Shown: positions 1-11,264 of the stretch, one piece after another
How the letters are laid out: every line of letters begins with the position of its first letter
Numbering within the stretch: position 1 is the first letter of the stretch
Source: Zygaena filipendulae
Taxonomy: Eukaryota > Arthropoda > Insecta > Lepidoptera > Zygaenidae
Direction of reading: 5' to 3'
DNA: 64,000 nucleotides
NCBI GenBank assembly: GCA_907165275.2
Contig: OU015662.1
Location: 565,501 to 629,500, forward strand
Made by a program: the position numbers and the translations under genes
Notes under the pieces: model-generated
Database searches by the model: none
Told to the model about the DNA's origin: nothing
What the model saw: only the letters and a program-made list of their open reading frames with translations

Positions 1-31
1 CGGACTAAAAAAAAATAGTCAAACAGCCTAT
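1..31 (+). mobile_element. MITE-CRE family, 3' end cut by window edge
   Basis: The 3' terminus of the TA-flanked MITE seen complete at 31730-32049. It reads CGGACTA, an A run, then ATAGTCAA and a slightly mutated terminus followed by TA. The rest lies outside the window. Confidence 0.6.
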
Positions 32-100
32 TACGTATATTGATGAAAGCTATAAGTAAAATTTTAATAAGGATTTTTAATAAAAGGGGGTGCAAAATAT

Positions 101-1233
101 TTTTTCATTACTCATGCTCGGAAAGTAGGTCTGAAGTTGCCTGAGAAGCGGGTTGAAAGTAGCCCTTTTCAGCCCTAGGGAGAATCGCTTTCAACTGACA
201 ACTGTCAAATTATTAAAAAAAAACTAGGTCTATTTTCACATTTCTATTGAACCATGTTTCAACTTTCTATACAGCCAGCGCGATGTAAAATTGAAATAAC
301 GTAAAGTTTAAGTAGGTATTAATTAAAATAAAATTCACTCACTTTTTCTTAAGCTAATTCCTATTTATATTTTTTTATTTTCTTTAATTAATACTTAATA
401 ATTAAAGAAAATATTTTTTTTAGGTCGCCACAATGTAAATAAAAAATACTGGCTGAATAGCTAGCCGGCCAAAGAAAAAGAAATAGGTGGGAAAGTGTCA
501 AGCGACTATCCGATCTTCACTCATTTTTTCTTTAGCTAATTCCTATTTTTATTTTGACTTTCCTTGCATTCGTAATGAAAAGCACAGTGTTACCCTCGGG
601 AGAAAGTAACTTATATAGTGTCTCGAACTATTGGCGCCCTCGCTACGCTCGGGCGCCAAACCCCGTCTCGGCACTAAATGAGTTACTTTCACCCCTTGGA
701 TAACAATGTACTATTTCATTACTCATACTCGGAAAGTAGGTCTAAAGTTGCCTGAGAAGCGGGTTGAAAGTAACCCTTTTCAGCCCTAGGGAGAATCGCT
801 TTCAACTGACAACTGTCAAATTATAAAAAAAAACTAGGTCTATTTTCACATTTCTATTGAACCATGTTTCAACTTTCTATACAGCCAGCGCGATGTAAAA
901 TTGAAATAACGTAAAGTTTAAGTAGGTATTAATTAAAATAAAATTCACTCACTTTTTCTTAAGCTAATTCCTATTTATATTTTTTTATTTTCTTTAATTA
1001 ATACTTAATAATTAAAGAAAATATTTTTTTTAGGTCGCCACAATGTAAATAAAAAATACTGGCTGAATAGCTAGCCGGCCAAAGAAAAAGAAATAGGTGG
1101 GAAAGCGTCAAGCGACTATCCGATCTTCACTCATTTTTTCTTTAGCTGATTCCTATTTTTATTTTGACTTTCCTTGCATTCGTAATGAAAAGCACAGTGT
1201 TACCCTCGGGAGAAAGACTACTTTCACCCCTAG
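101..1233 (+). repeat. Dimeric interspersed repeat, copy 1
   Basis: Two near-identical units of about 500 bp (101-599 and 715-1215) lie in direct orientation. They are joined by a linker of about 115 bp that folds on itself: GTTACCC...GAAAGTAACT pairs with AGTTACTTTC...GGATAAC, around a GGCGCCCTCG/CGGGCGCC hairpin. Each unit starts ATTACTCAT(G/A)CTCGGAAAG and ends in CCTCGGGAGAAAG; the dimer closes with CCTAGGATAACAATGTA. The same dimer with the same linker recurs at 52453-53655. No open frame is present. The family is not recognised; it could be a non-autonomous transposon mobilised as a dimer, or a short tandem copied by recombination. Confidence 0.75.
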
Positions 1234-2380
1234 GATAACAATGTAGGTACTATTGTGTATCTACCCAATCGGTTGGGGTATCGTTGAATAGAGCTCATTG
1301 AGTAGACAAATGACGAATTTTTGTTTTTAAAAATATCGGAAAACAAAGGCATGAGAAGCCGCCAAAGTTGGCTTTTTTACAACATTTTGTAGTATTTTTC
1401 AACTTCCCGTTGGACCTATGAACTTAAAACTTGGTGATATTATTACGTATAATATTTTAGCAACAAATACCTACTAACATATTGATAACTCGATGTTTTT
1501 CTATAATTTTCTTTGTTAAAACTTAAAACCAGCTTTATTTGATGGTTAAATCCGTAGCACAGAAGCGATACGTGCGGCGACGCGCGACGGCAGCAAGCTG
1601 TAATTATTCTACCTATGGTACCTACTACACGAACAGACGGCTCTTGCTCTTACTTGGACGCTCTTACGTGGCAACAGACGCCTTGGATAAGTAGGCCTAC
1701 ATACATGCCAGTGTCAGTTATAAAAAAAATTAAGTTTATTAAGCCACAATATAATAATCAGTAAACTTGTTATTGAGGCATAATCCCTCAGAAGAATAAC
1801 TAAAGCATATTGTTCTGAGCATATAAGATAATTGACATATTATATTGACATTGTCACTAACAATATAAGAAAATATAGTAACTCTATCAAAATATACCTA
1901 CGTATACCTACTGTTGTGTCGGTTATAGCTGTTTGTACTACCGAGTAGACGACCTTCAATCGGGAAACTAGACAAACATAGTTACCATCTTGTAATACCT
2001 ACAATGAATATAATATGTACGTAGATACCTATATAAACAAAAACACAAAACTGCTCGACGACTGGACAGACGTAGTGGTCGCGTCGCGTTGTCTCCTAAT
2101 GAGGTCCCGGGACCCGGACTTGTTTCCTAATGATCTATTTAGCGTAGGTAGGTATTGTTACAAAAGAAATCGGCTGCATGATACATTTAAATTTTAATCT
2201 AGTTAATAGAAACGTAGTGATTATATTATCTTTGGTTAATAGTATTAATTTTTTATGAAAGACCATATTTGTAGGTATTTATACGTTGATATAATATATT
2301 CAACATCAACAAAACAAGAAATGGCCAGTTTAATACTAATAAAATTGTAAGAGTTACATAATTATGCCTACTAGATAAAT
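1234..2380. other. AT-rich stretch without recognisable feature
   Basis: AT-rich DNA with a CpG-richer patch near 1560-1590. An ATG-started 60-codon frame at 2015-2197 has no recognisable motif and is not supported as a gene. Confidence 0.5.
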
Positions 2381-2615
2381 GGACATAGATAAGCAATAGT
2401 GTGTTAACCCACACGGGAGAAATTTTGAGTAAATTAGAGTTTTAAATTATAACGCTATTTTGTATCAACATTTTTTATGTTCAATATTTAGTTACATATT
2501 TAAACAATGTAATAAAGTAAACACATAATTAAAAAACGTTGTCTAACTCTCAATAAAGCGTTCTGAATCAATAACTTCGTTTTGTGGGTTAACATGTTAT
2601 TGCTTATCTGAGTCC
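2381..2615 (-). mobile_element. TIR MITE (GGACNNAGATAAGCAATA family), copy 1
   Basis: Termini GGACATAGATAAGCAATA...GTTAACCCACA and the inverted TGTGGGTTAAC...TTGCTTATCTGAGTCC bound a 235-bp element with no coding capacity. AAAT on both sides may be the target duplication. Related copies lie at 25320-25547 and 57537-57769 in the opposite orientation. Confidence 0.7.
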
Positions 2616-2721
2616 AAATAAAAGAGTCCCGGTCTCGACTCTTCTGTTAGCAAGTATAAAAGTACGTAATATGTATGTTAGGTCCTTAAAATCGGCTGAA
2701 ATCGGCTGCTTCATACATCTA

Positions 2722-2918
2722 TCTATACTAATATTATAAAGAGGAAGGATATGTTTTTTGTTTATTTGTTTGTTGGTTTGTTTCTTACGATTTAACTTAA
2801 AAACTAATTGACCGATTTAAAAAATTGTTTCACCATTAGAAAGCTACATTATCCCTGAGTAACATAGGCTGTATTGTAATCCGGGATTCCCGCAGGAACT
2901 CCGAAATTATCGCGGGTC
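2722..2918 (+). mobile_element. HINE (non-autonomous Helitron-like), 3' truncated
   Basis: Starts TCTATACTAATATTATAAAG and runs to CGCGGGTC, just before the 3' hairpin and CTAG. The lost end lies next to the retrotransposon fragment that begins about 40 bp downstream. Closest relative in the window is 41977-42181. Confidence 0.65.
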
Positions 2919-2967
2919 AAGAAAGACCATATCTGAAATTACTATATATCTACGACGTGATCAACTC

Positions 2968-3639
2968 ATGCAATGCAATATAAGTATCATGGGGCAGCCG
3001 ATAGACAGAGTCGAAGAGGCAAAAAACCTCGGGCTTCTGATTGATAGCGAACTTCGCTTTGAAAATCACATTCTTGAAGTGACTAGGAATTGCTTCTACC
3101 GACTCAAAGTGTTGTACAATATGCGTGACTACCTTAGTGAAGATTTACGTATCTACCTTTGTGAGTCACTCATATTGTCCAGACTAAACTATTGTGATGT
3201 TGTTTATGGTGGTTGTATTTACGGTCGTACTAAAAGGTTAATACAGCGTGTTCAAAACGCATGCGTACGCTTTTGTTTCCGGATCCCCCCACGATCGCGC
3301 ATCACTCCATATTTGAGTAAAGCAAGCCTATTAAACATGGAAGCGCGGAGGAAGCTCCACCTGGCTACTTTGCTGTTCGGCTTAGTGCGGTCGGAGGAAC
3401 CAGCCTACCTATTCTCCAAGTTAAAATGGTCATCCAGAGAGTATAAATACAAGGCTATGGCTATCCTTCCGTCTCACAGAACCGCAGCGTTTCGAGGAAG
3501 TTTTAAGTTTGCGGCATCGAAGTGCTGGAACGACCTCCCACCTCCTGTCAGACATGCAGCTAGTAGATTCACCTTTCAGCGCAAGCTAAAGGGTATCCTG
3601 CTAGAGCAACAGAAATCACTAACCAACCAGCTCTTCTAA
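2968..3639 (+). pseudogene. Non-LTR retrotransposon, reverse transcriptase C-terminus (5' truncated)
   Basis: This 223-codon frame is the carboxy end of a reverse transcriptase from a non-LTR retrotransposon, probably of the Jockey/CR1 group. The post-catalytic RT region is visible: LGLLIDSELRFENH at residues 21-34 matches the usual YLGxxxD...L.W..H block, LNYCDVVYGG at 73-82 matches L.YC..VWG, and CWNDLPPPVR at 186-195 is a conserved end block that also occurs in the fragment at 10802-10945. The catalytic (F/Y)xDD region and the endonuclease domain are missing, so the copy is dead on arrival, as is typical of 5'-truncated target-primed insertions. The ATG at 2968 is only the first in-frame methionine. 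The frame is free of stops, which suggests a fairly recent insertion. The clade assignment is an inference. Confidence 0.8.
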
Positions 3640-4156
3640 CTTTTGATAACCTTTGTCATCCTCTCTCCATATCTATTGTATAAAATTACTTATTATATCT
3701 TACGTGTTTATATTTTCTGTACCACTTAAATACATTAAATACTTTCCCATATTATATAACTTTACCATTGCTGTTTCTAATATGAGACTACTGTGAATAT
3801 ACATATATTTAGAATATTTATTATGTACGTTTATTATGTAAGTAACAAAGAAAAAAAACAGTGGAATGTGTACGTGTAGACTGTGACATATTATGTATAA
3901 TCTTATATTTGTGAACCTCCGGTCCTGACTGAAAATCAGCGCTAGGAGTGCCCGGCGCCCGCCCTCGTAGCAACATGCTGAGGCAGTGACCGTTTTGGTC
4001 ATGGGGACGCACCACGCAAACACCATTTGTTCTCATAATATTGTCATATATATAACTATATACCTTTTTTTGTTAAATCACGTTTGTATAAAATAATTGT
4101 AATTGTGTTGTCTCTGTGTCCAAATAAATGCCTTTTCTTTCTTTCTTCTTTCTTTC
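3640..4156 (+). mobile_element. 3' UTR and tail of the retrotransposon at 2968-3639
   Basis: Non-coding sequence after the RT stop. It includes a short GC-rich stretch at 3945-4020 and ends with a CCAAATAAATG polyadenylation-like signal followed by a TTTC-rich tail (4130-4156). This tail is the likely 3' boundary of the insertion. Confidence 0.65.
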
Positions 4157-4424
4157 TAAATGGCTTATTTATAACTAAGATTTACATACTTTAAACCTTT
4201 TTTTTTCATTCAAGAAAGCCAACGAACAAAACGCCCCGAACATCTTTCGTATATCCCTAGAAAATGTTGGATAATTCAGTGTTATAACCTTAAGAAAAAT
4301 TGAATTAGGTGAAAGTTAGAGCCGCATATGTGGGAAGTTTCCGTCCTGTTTGGGATGATCGTTAAAACTTTTTAGCCCTGGGTGTTGTAGGAATGCTATT
4401 GGGGTGGTTTTGTCGGAACTTAAA

Positions 4425-4700
4425 TCGGAGTCGGAGTTTCTCAATTTGGTTTGTCGCAGTCGGAGCCAGAGTCGGAGTCGGAGTGGGTAACAACATGTGA
4501 AAGAGTAATCGATGACAGAGAGCACTCGGGAAAGGGGATTCCCCGCACGACATGCTTATACCTGTTCGTACATGGTGACCGCGGCCACTGCAATCCTCTA
4601 CGCTTCGATCTCCAATTAACACTCCGATTTAAAAGTGTCGGAGCTGAAGACGGAACCGGAGGTGTGATATCAATCGGAAGTTCCGACTTATTGGAATCGG
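4425..4700. repeat. Degenerate GGAGTC minisatellite-like patch
   Basis: GGAGTCGGAG, CGGAGCCAGAG, ATCGGAGTTG and similar words recur through this patch. The open frames across it begin at non-ATG codons and are products of the simple repeat. Confidence 0.5.
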
Positions 4701-5480
4701 AGTTGAAACTCCATAACATCCTCAGTCACCCAGTCTTTGTAGGTAGGTATTTACCACAGAGAAAATAAATTCGAGAGCTCATGTAGAAAAGGCAAGTGCG
4801 GCACGTTTGCAAAGCAAGTTAGCGCAAATGCTGTAACTCCCCCAAAACTGTCTTTGCTAGCATCCCAAATACAAATTGTACAATATTTCCAGAACTGTGA
4901 ATTTTTAAACTAATTGTTAGTAAAAACGTAACCGAATACGGTTTATTATGTAAATTTCATAAAATTATTGGATGTTTTTGTGCGCGATGAACAGTTTTGT
5001 GTGCTAAATTGGCTTGCCCTTTCTATTAGTTCTGTGGTAGGTACCAGGTACCCTATATCCTTGAATACGCATTATAGATGGGAAAGTAGACAATTTAAGC
5101 CCAGTGCTCGGGTTTCAACCCGATTTAAACCCGGGCGTTACGGGCTTTTATTCTTTCTATTCGGGCTTAAACCGGGTTGATTGCCTATCCATACGAATAC
5201 GTAGTACTACGCTATGCTATTTGTATAATTCGTCCGTTTATTACGTCGACATTATTTATATTGTCGAGGGTAGAAAATGCGTCGGAGAGTGCTCGCAAAT
5301 TGGGATTCAGTGTCGTTTAGCTTTATTGTTGCCACTGTTCAAACCTAACCTTGTTTAGCAGCGTCGAGCGGCGGGTGCTCTTTAGAGTCCCTATATCGCA
5401 AATAAAAAGTATAGGTAGGTACGTTTGTAAACTGACGGATTAAAAATATTAAATTCAATATATTGTATCCCTGTCTACTA
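4701..5480. other. Non-coding stretch with a CGGGTT inverted cluster
   Basis: Mostly AT-rich. At 5098-5180, GCTCGGGTTT, CAACCCGATT, AAACCCGGGC, CGGGCTTAAA and CCGGGTTG form a cluster of imperfect inverted repeats with no family that I recognise. Confidence 0.4.
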
Positions 5481-5638
5481 CTAGCTGTGCCCCCCGGTTA
5501 CACCCAGTTTTGGGATGAGGAACCTTTGCGGGCGCAAGCAGAACAACCCGCCAAAGTTTCATCACAATCGGACCAATGGTTTCGAAACGCATAGAGGACA
5601 GACGTACAAACATTAATTTTTATTTAAAAAGAAGAAGA
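5481..5638 (-). mobile_element. HINE, variant B
   Basis: Begins CTAGCTGTGCCCC and ends ...TTTTTATTTAAAAAGAAGAAGA before T, so the minus strand starts TC and ends CTAG. The body carries GGAACCTTTG and CGCATAGAGGACAGAC, shared with 17348-17510. Confidence 0.6.
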
Positions 5639-6065
5639 TAGGTAGAGTACTACTAGTGGCAGTCGTTAAATATATACGTAGAAGTCCCAAAGATAAAATA
5701 TGTATTTATCATTGTATGTGTGTTGTGTTAACCCACTTTTGAAGAGTTGTACTATAAAATTGTAGTAGTATTCACATAAAATAAATAAGGGGGCGTCCAA
5801 TAATCACGTTATGTTTTTAGCAACCTTTAAACTCCCTCCCCCTGGTGATATGTGGTGAGGTTTTAGGCTAAACCCAACCATACCCAAAATCACGTGCATT
5901 TTTTTGGTACAAAGTAATAGGTACTTTTGAAATTTTCAGAATATTATCTTTAGGTAAATACAGGTATAATCTGATTAAATTTTGTAAAATTAAGCATCAT
6001 AATAAAAATTTCCAGACCCAAAGGTTGCAGGTTTGTTTTTGAAATGGAAGGTGTAAAAAAAAACA
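5639..6065. other. Non-coding stretch
   Basis: Contains GGGGCGTCCAATAATCACG followed by a CCCTCCCCC run, reminiscent of a widespread insect MITE end, but no matching opposite terminus is visible. Confidence 0.35.
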
Positions 6066-6155
6066 TATTTGTATTTGCTTGGTTTCCACGACACAAGCTC
6101 ATTGTTTAGTGTGCTATCAAGTAAATCTATATGTTGTGAAGTGCATTATTATAAA
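6066..6155 (+). mobile_element. SINE-A, 3' fragment
   Basis: TTTGCTTGGTTTCCACGACA through TGTTGTGAAGTGCATTATTA matches the 3' body and ATT tail of the tRNA-derived SINE at 47824-48097. The tRNA-like head is missing. Confidence 0.75.
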
Positions 6156-6169
6156 AAAAATATATATTA

Positions 6170-6368
6170 TCCCTATTTATATTATAAATGCGAAAGTAAC
6201 TCTGTCTGTCTGTCTGTTACGCTTTCACGCCTTAACGGCTCAACCGATCATCATGAAATTTTGTACGCACGTTGTCAGAGATACAGAGAAGGTCATAGGG
6301 TACTTTTATCCTGTAATTCCTGCGGAAACTCCGAAATTTCTACGGGTGAAACCGCGGGACACAGCTAG
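6170..6368 (+). mobile_element. HINE, complete
   Basis: TCCCTATTTATATTATAAATG start, an internal CTGTCTGT microrepeat, and an ACGGGTGAAACCGCGGG terminal region followed by CACAGCTAG and T. Confidence 0.7.
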
Positions 6369-6613
6369 TATAAATCCCTATATATATATATATTTATACT
6401 CGGATTATCTCGAAGACATAGCGTAGCAAATATCTCTCGAAGGCTTCAAGATAATGTGTTTTCAAGTTGAAGCTGCCGGTGATGTGGTAGAGCGTGTAAC
6501 GTGGCGTCGCCGCTAGAGCGCTCCTCTCCTTATAGTACCTACCTCCTTTACTAAATAGAATGTCTTTGACCTACCCGGTGATATACAACTTCAAAGAAAC
6601 CGGCTATTGTATA

Positions 6614-6748
6614 TTAATAATAATAATAATACTAATAATAATCCACTTCACAACACACAGATCTACTTGATCCCACAGTAAGCTATAATTAGCTTGTGTC
6701 GTGGAAACCAAGCAAACGTGGTATATACTACATAGAATTACATATATA
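6614..6748 (-). mobile_element. SINE-A, 3' half, split by solo LTR
   Basis: The ATT tail and 3' body of a minus-strand SINE. Its other half is 7337-7484. Joining the two across 6748/7337 restores the layout of intact copies. Confidence 0.8.
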
Positions 6749-7336
6749 TGTCGGCGAGTGGGTAGTTTCATTAAAAATAACTGTTGTTTCCCGTCGTTGA
6801 ATAGCGGTGGTAGTAAGTTCGTTCCCCCGCTCCACTCCATTGCCCGACTCGTCTTTGTTAGAACTTGATATAAAATGCGGGTATGCGTAAGCGACGGTTC
6901 ATTGTTATTTTGTGTTCGGTTCAGTGCATTTATAGTGTCGTATCAGTGTCGTATCAAGTGATTACGTGGCTATAGTGATCACGTGTGCTGTGTCATCTAA
7001 TTGTTTAAAGAGGTTTGCTTAAGGTTTGTTTGAGGTGAGCGTTCATGCATTGTAAAGGGGCCCCATTAAACCTACACCTGGTTCGCAAGTCCCAGGCACT
7101 GCTCCGTGTTCCCTACGGATATCTGGTATGGTGTACAACTTCTATGTTGGTGCAATTAATTGTAACAGTTTCTAGTTCGTTCTAGATGTGTCACTCAGCT
7201 AATAGTCTCGGTCATACCTTTCCCTGCCTTCAGTTACATTGTGTTATGTTATCATCATCAGTTAGTCAGCTATCTTTACAATAGCAGATAACTATGTGCC
7301 GTTATCTGCTACTACTGTTTCTTTCTATTTCCGACA
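6749..7336. mobile_element. Solo LTR (588 bp) with 4-bp target duplication
   Basis: Begins TGTCGGCGAG and ends TTTCCGACA, that is TG...CA with a 6-bp inverted terminal match, and is flanked on both sides by TATA (6745-6748 and 7337-7340). It interrupts a SINE cleanly, which defines both borders. It has no coding capacity. A TATAAAA at about 6870, a TTCAGT initiator-like word near 6920 and ATTAAA near 7068 could serve an LTR transcript. A TATA duplication is typical of Ty3/Gypsy-type integration; the family is an inference. A TIR transposon is the alternative. Confidence 0.7.
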
Positions 7337-7484
7337 TATATTATACTATAGATATATAAACACACCCAGATTGGAAAGTGGAACACTGTGATCATCACAC
7401 AAAGTGCACCCCCACCGGGAATCGAACCCGGAACCTCTAGATTAGCGGGTAGGCATGGTGACCTACTACGCCAATCGGGTCGTC
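7337..7484 (-). mobile_element. SINE-A, 5' tRNA-like head, split by solo LTR
   Basis: On the minus strand it starts GACGACCCGATTGGCG and carries box B GGTTCGATTCC. It is the other half of 6614-6748. Confidence 0.8.
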
Positions 7485-8691
7485 AAATATTGCAATGAAA
7501 TCACATTTTATTCAGAGAAATACAAACATACCTAAGCTTTATCTTTGAATAAAAGATAAAAACTCAAGATTTAATTTATAGCTGTAATGTTGATAACTAA
7601 ACAAATTTTATTCGTTTCTTCAGTCATCATCCTCTTTTTTCCTTGTCACCATGACGTTAAAAAAGCAATGAATCATAAAAAGGTTGTAGCGGAAACGCTT
7701 GAGGCCAAAATATGGTAAGGCTTTAATTTTTTTCCAAAGACTACTTATATTTAATCTAATCAACCCCATTTAGCTGCCTAATGTACCATCGTTCAAGGAA
7801 GAGAATGGATTGAACTTGAAAAGGTTATCCTTTTCTTTACTCAAAGGTTACTTTTTTAACATTTAAAAAACGCTTGAACCTACTAACTGATGAACAACCA
7901 ATACGAGATCGTACAACTTAAAAAACACTTTCAAAGAAAAAACTTTAAATTATATGTCGTCTTATTTACCTTAAAAAAATAAAACTATGTATAACATTAT
8001 TGTATTTAAACGGTTAACATCCTTCATCTTTGTAGTCCGGCACACTGAGCAAATAATCACTACGCGTCCGGCACACACTCGACCGTTCCTTTTTGTTTAT
8101 GATTTCGACATAAAGATTTTAGTCCATTGCTAGGTATATTAAAAAAAAAACGTATAACGTACAACGCGAGACGGGCGCGTCAACGTTTGGCAGCATTCGG
8201 TGGTCAAGGTAACTGCCCGGACAGCAAAACCTTCTCACTAATAAGATATAATATCTCCCAAGATATAACATCTATATTATGAGACTTGCCAATCGTCCTG
8301 CCATGTACCTAAACTGTTCAAGGACACTGATATCCTCGTGGGGGGAAACTATGCGTATCTTTTCCGGGATGGAATTGTATTATACATAATATACCTATAA
8401 TGCTGATATAGGAATATAGATAGATAGGCATATCGATGTAGTACATATATACACGGCGTCGGTTTGTATATTTTATTTATTTAATACCCACAAACCCAGC
8501 AAATATCGTACCAGAACACGTTTTAAGTGTTTTTAATTAGTTATAAATTCTTTTACCCGTATGTATATGGGTACACCCTACCTATACCTATATTTGGCCA
8601 AAGGGATTTAAAAATAAAATTAGATTTTTTTACATTTAAAAATAATTTTTTACGTAGTCTATACTGACTAAAACGATAGTTATATCTACTA
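7485..8691. other. AT-rich stretch; short CpG-rich patch
   Basis: No gene seen. GTCCGGCACAC occurs twice around CTGAGCAAATAATCACTA at 8036-8076, a motif related to pieces at 37300-37336 and 37735-37772. A CpG-rich patch at 8160-8213 ends in TCAAGGTAACT, which resembles a splice donor but has no open frame to support it. Confidence 0.4.
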
Positions 8692-8885
8692 CTAGCTGTT
8701 TCTCGCGGTTTCATCCACGAAAATTTCAGAGATCCCGCGGGAATTTCAAGATAAAAAGTACCCTATGTCCTTCTCTGTAGTCCTGATAACGTATATATAT
8801 ACAAAATTTCATGATTATCTGTTCAGCCATTGAGGCGTGAAAGAAAACAAACAAAAAACAAACGTTTTCGCATTTTTATTATATA
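8692..8885 (-). mobile_element. HINE, first of a head-to-tail pair
   Basis: CTAGCTGTTTCTCGCGGTTTC at one end, CGCATTTTTATTATATA at the other, where the next HINE begins directly. Confidence 0.65.
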
Positions 8886-9208
8886 CTAGCTGTTCCCCGC
8901 GGTTTCACCTGCGTCATTTTTTGAGATCCCGCGGGAATTCCAGGACAAAAAGTACCCTATATCCCTTCTCTGTGCCCTTGACAACTTGTATACAAAATGT
9001 CATGATGATCGGTTGAGCCGTCTAGGCGTGACAGATGACGGACCGTCAATAAACGAATTTCTTTGTATTGTTCGCCGGACCGGTGTCCGGTGCGTGTACA
9101 CACATTCTATGAACCCGGTAAAAAATACGGAACATTGTCGGGTATAAAAAACGGACGTATACCTACTAGCGCTCTTAATTTCGCATTTATAATATTAGTA
9201 GGGAAGGA
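8886..9208 (-). mobile_element. HINE, second of pair, with 140-bp internal insert
   Basis: Complete ends (CTAGCTGTTCCCCGCGG; TAATATTAGTAGGGAAGGA). Between GACAGATGACGG and TTTCGCATTTATAAT sits foreign sequence (about 9045-9178) with a CCGGACCGGTGTCCGG palindrome. Confidence 0.65.
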
Positions 9209-10547
9209 TACTTTTTAATGTACTTGATACTTTCTGTAAATTTTTTAAGGTTGAAATTTTCAATGTGGCGGGTGTAGACTACTAGACTAGACTTAATCTG
9301 ACTTCTAGATCTACTACCTATTTGGCACCGATATTGAACCGATCAACAGGCACACGTACCAATTACATACGTGCATTTTTAGATCAAATCTTTATTTTTT
9401 GCTATTTGTAATTTTTTAGTGTAGTGCATTTTTGTGTTTTTTGATGTCAATTATTGATGTTTTTTCAAAAGTATATTTATCAGAACATAATAAATTAATA
9501 ATTGTTATGTCTAAGAAGTTTGTGAGCTTAAGTTTCTCGAAGCAAATAAATCATTAATCACGATTGTTCCACGCTACAGTGTTATATTGTTATCAAGTTT
9601 TCGGGTAACATAACAATAACATGTTTATTTAATCTAAAACCAATGTTTTCTAGTAATCTTCCTCAGTACATCCAAGACAAACATTCGGCAAAGTATACAC
9701 ATTTCAATCTATCAGATTAATAATAATGGTAGAAAAGAAAAAGTGGTCGAGCTTCGTAGCTCTGCTACGCGCCAGTGCCTCTACGGCCGGCGACAGCTAC
9801 GGACGTCTATGGAGCTACGGGTTGTTGATTCGTAGAGCACCAAAACTGCAATTTCGATAGTAAATCTAAAAGTTATCGCAATGTTGATGAATAGTTTAAC
9901 AAACTGTGCCTGTTGTAGTTTCACCATACATTAAACAATCAAATATCTGATCGGACACATTTCATGTTTTGCCAGAAGTTCGGTAGGTACATCCCGCTAA
10001 CGACCAATAAGTATCGATAAAGTACAAGTTTTACGGACAGTGATCATATAAAATTCATGATATAAAAGTGTCGGACGTTAAAACGACTTCTTTGTTAGTA
10101 TTCGATGTGAACATTTCATTATTTTTGTTATTGACTGATGCTCTAAAACATTAACAGGAAAAAATGTGACATTATACGTTTTATGGTAAGTACTAATTAG
10201 GTGTCTTTAAAGGTCTATAGTTTTTAAGTTTAAAGCGAAAATTAATAAATTGATGGATCACTTTAATGTGATGATAGCAACAGTTAACAACCTATGACGC
10301 TGTAAATCAATAATTATTATTGATTTATATAATAAAAATTATTATGTAAATTATGAAAATTTATCATAGCTGATACTCGTAGTTTAAATAAAATAGACAA
10401 ATATGTTTAGACTATAGACTATTAACATTAAAATTGGAAACCCGCCTAAATCTTGTTTGACGAAGCGGCAGATGTTTGAAAAGGGATCAAATTTTATTAA
10501 CCAATAACCATGTAAAGTAAACCGGGGTATTATTCAATAGAACCTAC
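9209..10547. other. AT-rich stretch with one GC-rich patch
   Basis: No gene seen. At 9745-9835 CTACG/CGTAG words recur in both orientations around GGCCGGC, suggesting a short foldback of unknown family. Confidence 0.4.
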
Positions 10548-10598
10548 GAAAAATATGCCGTAATTAGAACCTACAGTTATAATTACGGCATATTTTTC
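10548..10598. repeat. Perfect 19-bp stem-loop
   Basis: GAAAAATATGCCGTAATTA pairs exactly with TAATTACGGCATATTTTTC across a 13-base loop. AGAACCTAC occurs both just before the left arm and at the start of the loop, so a local templated duplication may have created it. Confidence 0.65.
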
Positions 10599-10801
10599 AT
10601 GTCGTGCCCATATTTACAGTTCAATCAATACAAATGTCATTTCACAAAGTGGCACCTAATCCAACTGTTGAAATTTAGTTTGAATGATCTTAAAACATAG
10701 TCCAACCTTCTACTGTATTCGATAAAGCAGTTTTTTTTAAATAAAAACTTTGTCGAACGCACTTCAAATTTTTCGCAAATGTTTTTTATTTTAGTTATGA
10801 A

Positions 10802-10945
10802 TATGTGGCCACCAAATGTTGGAACAACTTGCCTCCACCAATGCGCGCGCTCAAATCAGTTCATGGTTTAAAAAAAAAACTAAAAAATGACTTCTGTTTC
10901 ACTAAAAAACAGAGTTCGGTATTGGTGGCCAAGTTATTTGAATAA
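10802..10945 (+). pseudogene. Non-LTR reverse transcriptase C-terminal fragment
   Basis: A 47-codon open stretch followed by a stop. It contains TKCWNNLPPPMR, the same end block as CWNDLPPPVR in the RT frame at 2968-3639, then a basic LKKKLKNDF segment matching its RKLKGILLEQ region. No upstream RT domain remains, so this is a short 5'-truncated remnant of the same broad retrotransposon group. It lacks an ATG and is not a gene. Confidence 0.7.
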
Positions 10946-10982
10946 TTTCTATTGATGTTTTTTTTCCCTTTTTTATAACATA

Positions 10983-11174
10983 CTAGCTGTGCCCCGTGGT
11001 TTCACCGCGGTAATTTCGGAGTTTTCGCGGGAATTCCGGGACAAAAAGTACCCTATGTTCTTTTCTGTACCCCTGACAACGTGCATGCATGCCACATTTC
11101 ATCCAAATCCGTTCAGCCGTTTTTGCGTGGTTGATTAATCAACATCCAAACATCCAAACAGTATGTAAGTAGGA
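10983..11174 (-). mobile_element. HINE, complete
   Basis: CTAGCTGTGCCCCGTGGTTTC to ...ATCCAAACATCCAAACAG...GTAGGA. It has two copies of the ATCCAAAC octamer that is expanded at 29766-29822. Confidence 0.7.
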
Positions 11175-11264
11175 TTATACCTACCTACACAATAGTACTT
11201 AGGTATGTATGAAGGGCGTGTTATCTATTCAATATTTTATTTATAAAATTATGATAAAAAAAAT

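Noticed and set aside
4451..4768. 105-codon frame with Ser/Glu repeats
   Set aside because: Starts with TTG and the repeats reflect the GGAGTC minisatellite.
6749..7336. DNA transposon rather than LTR
   Set aside because: The inverted match is only 6 bp, the ends are TG...CA and the duplication is TATA; a solo LTR explains all three, though a TIR element is not fully excluded.
8160..8220. First exon with a splice donor (TCAAGGTAACT)
   Set aside because: No supporting frame, promoter or acceptor; one donor-like word is expected by chance.
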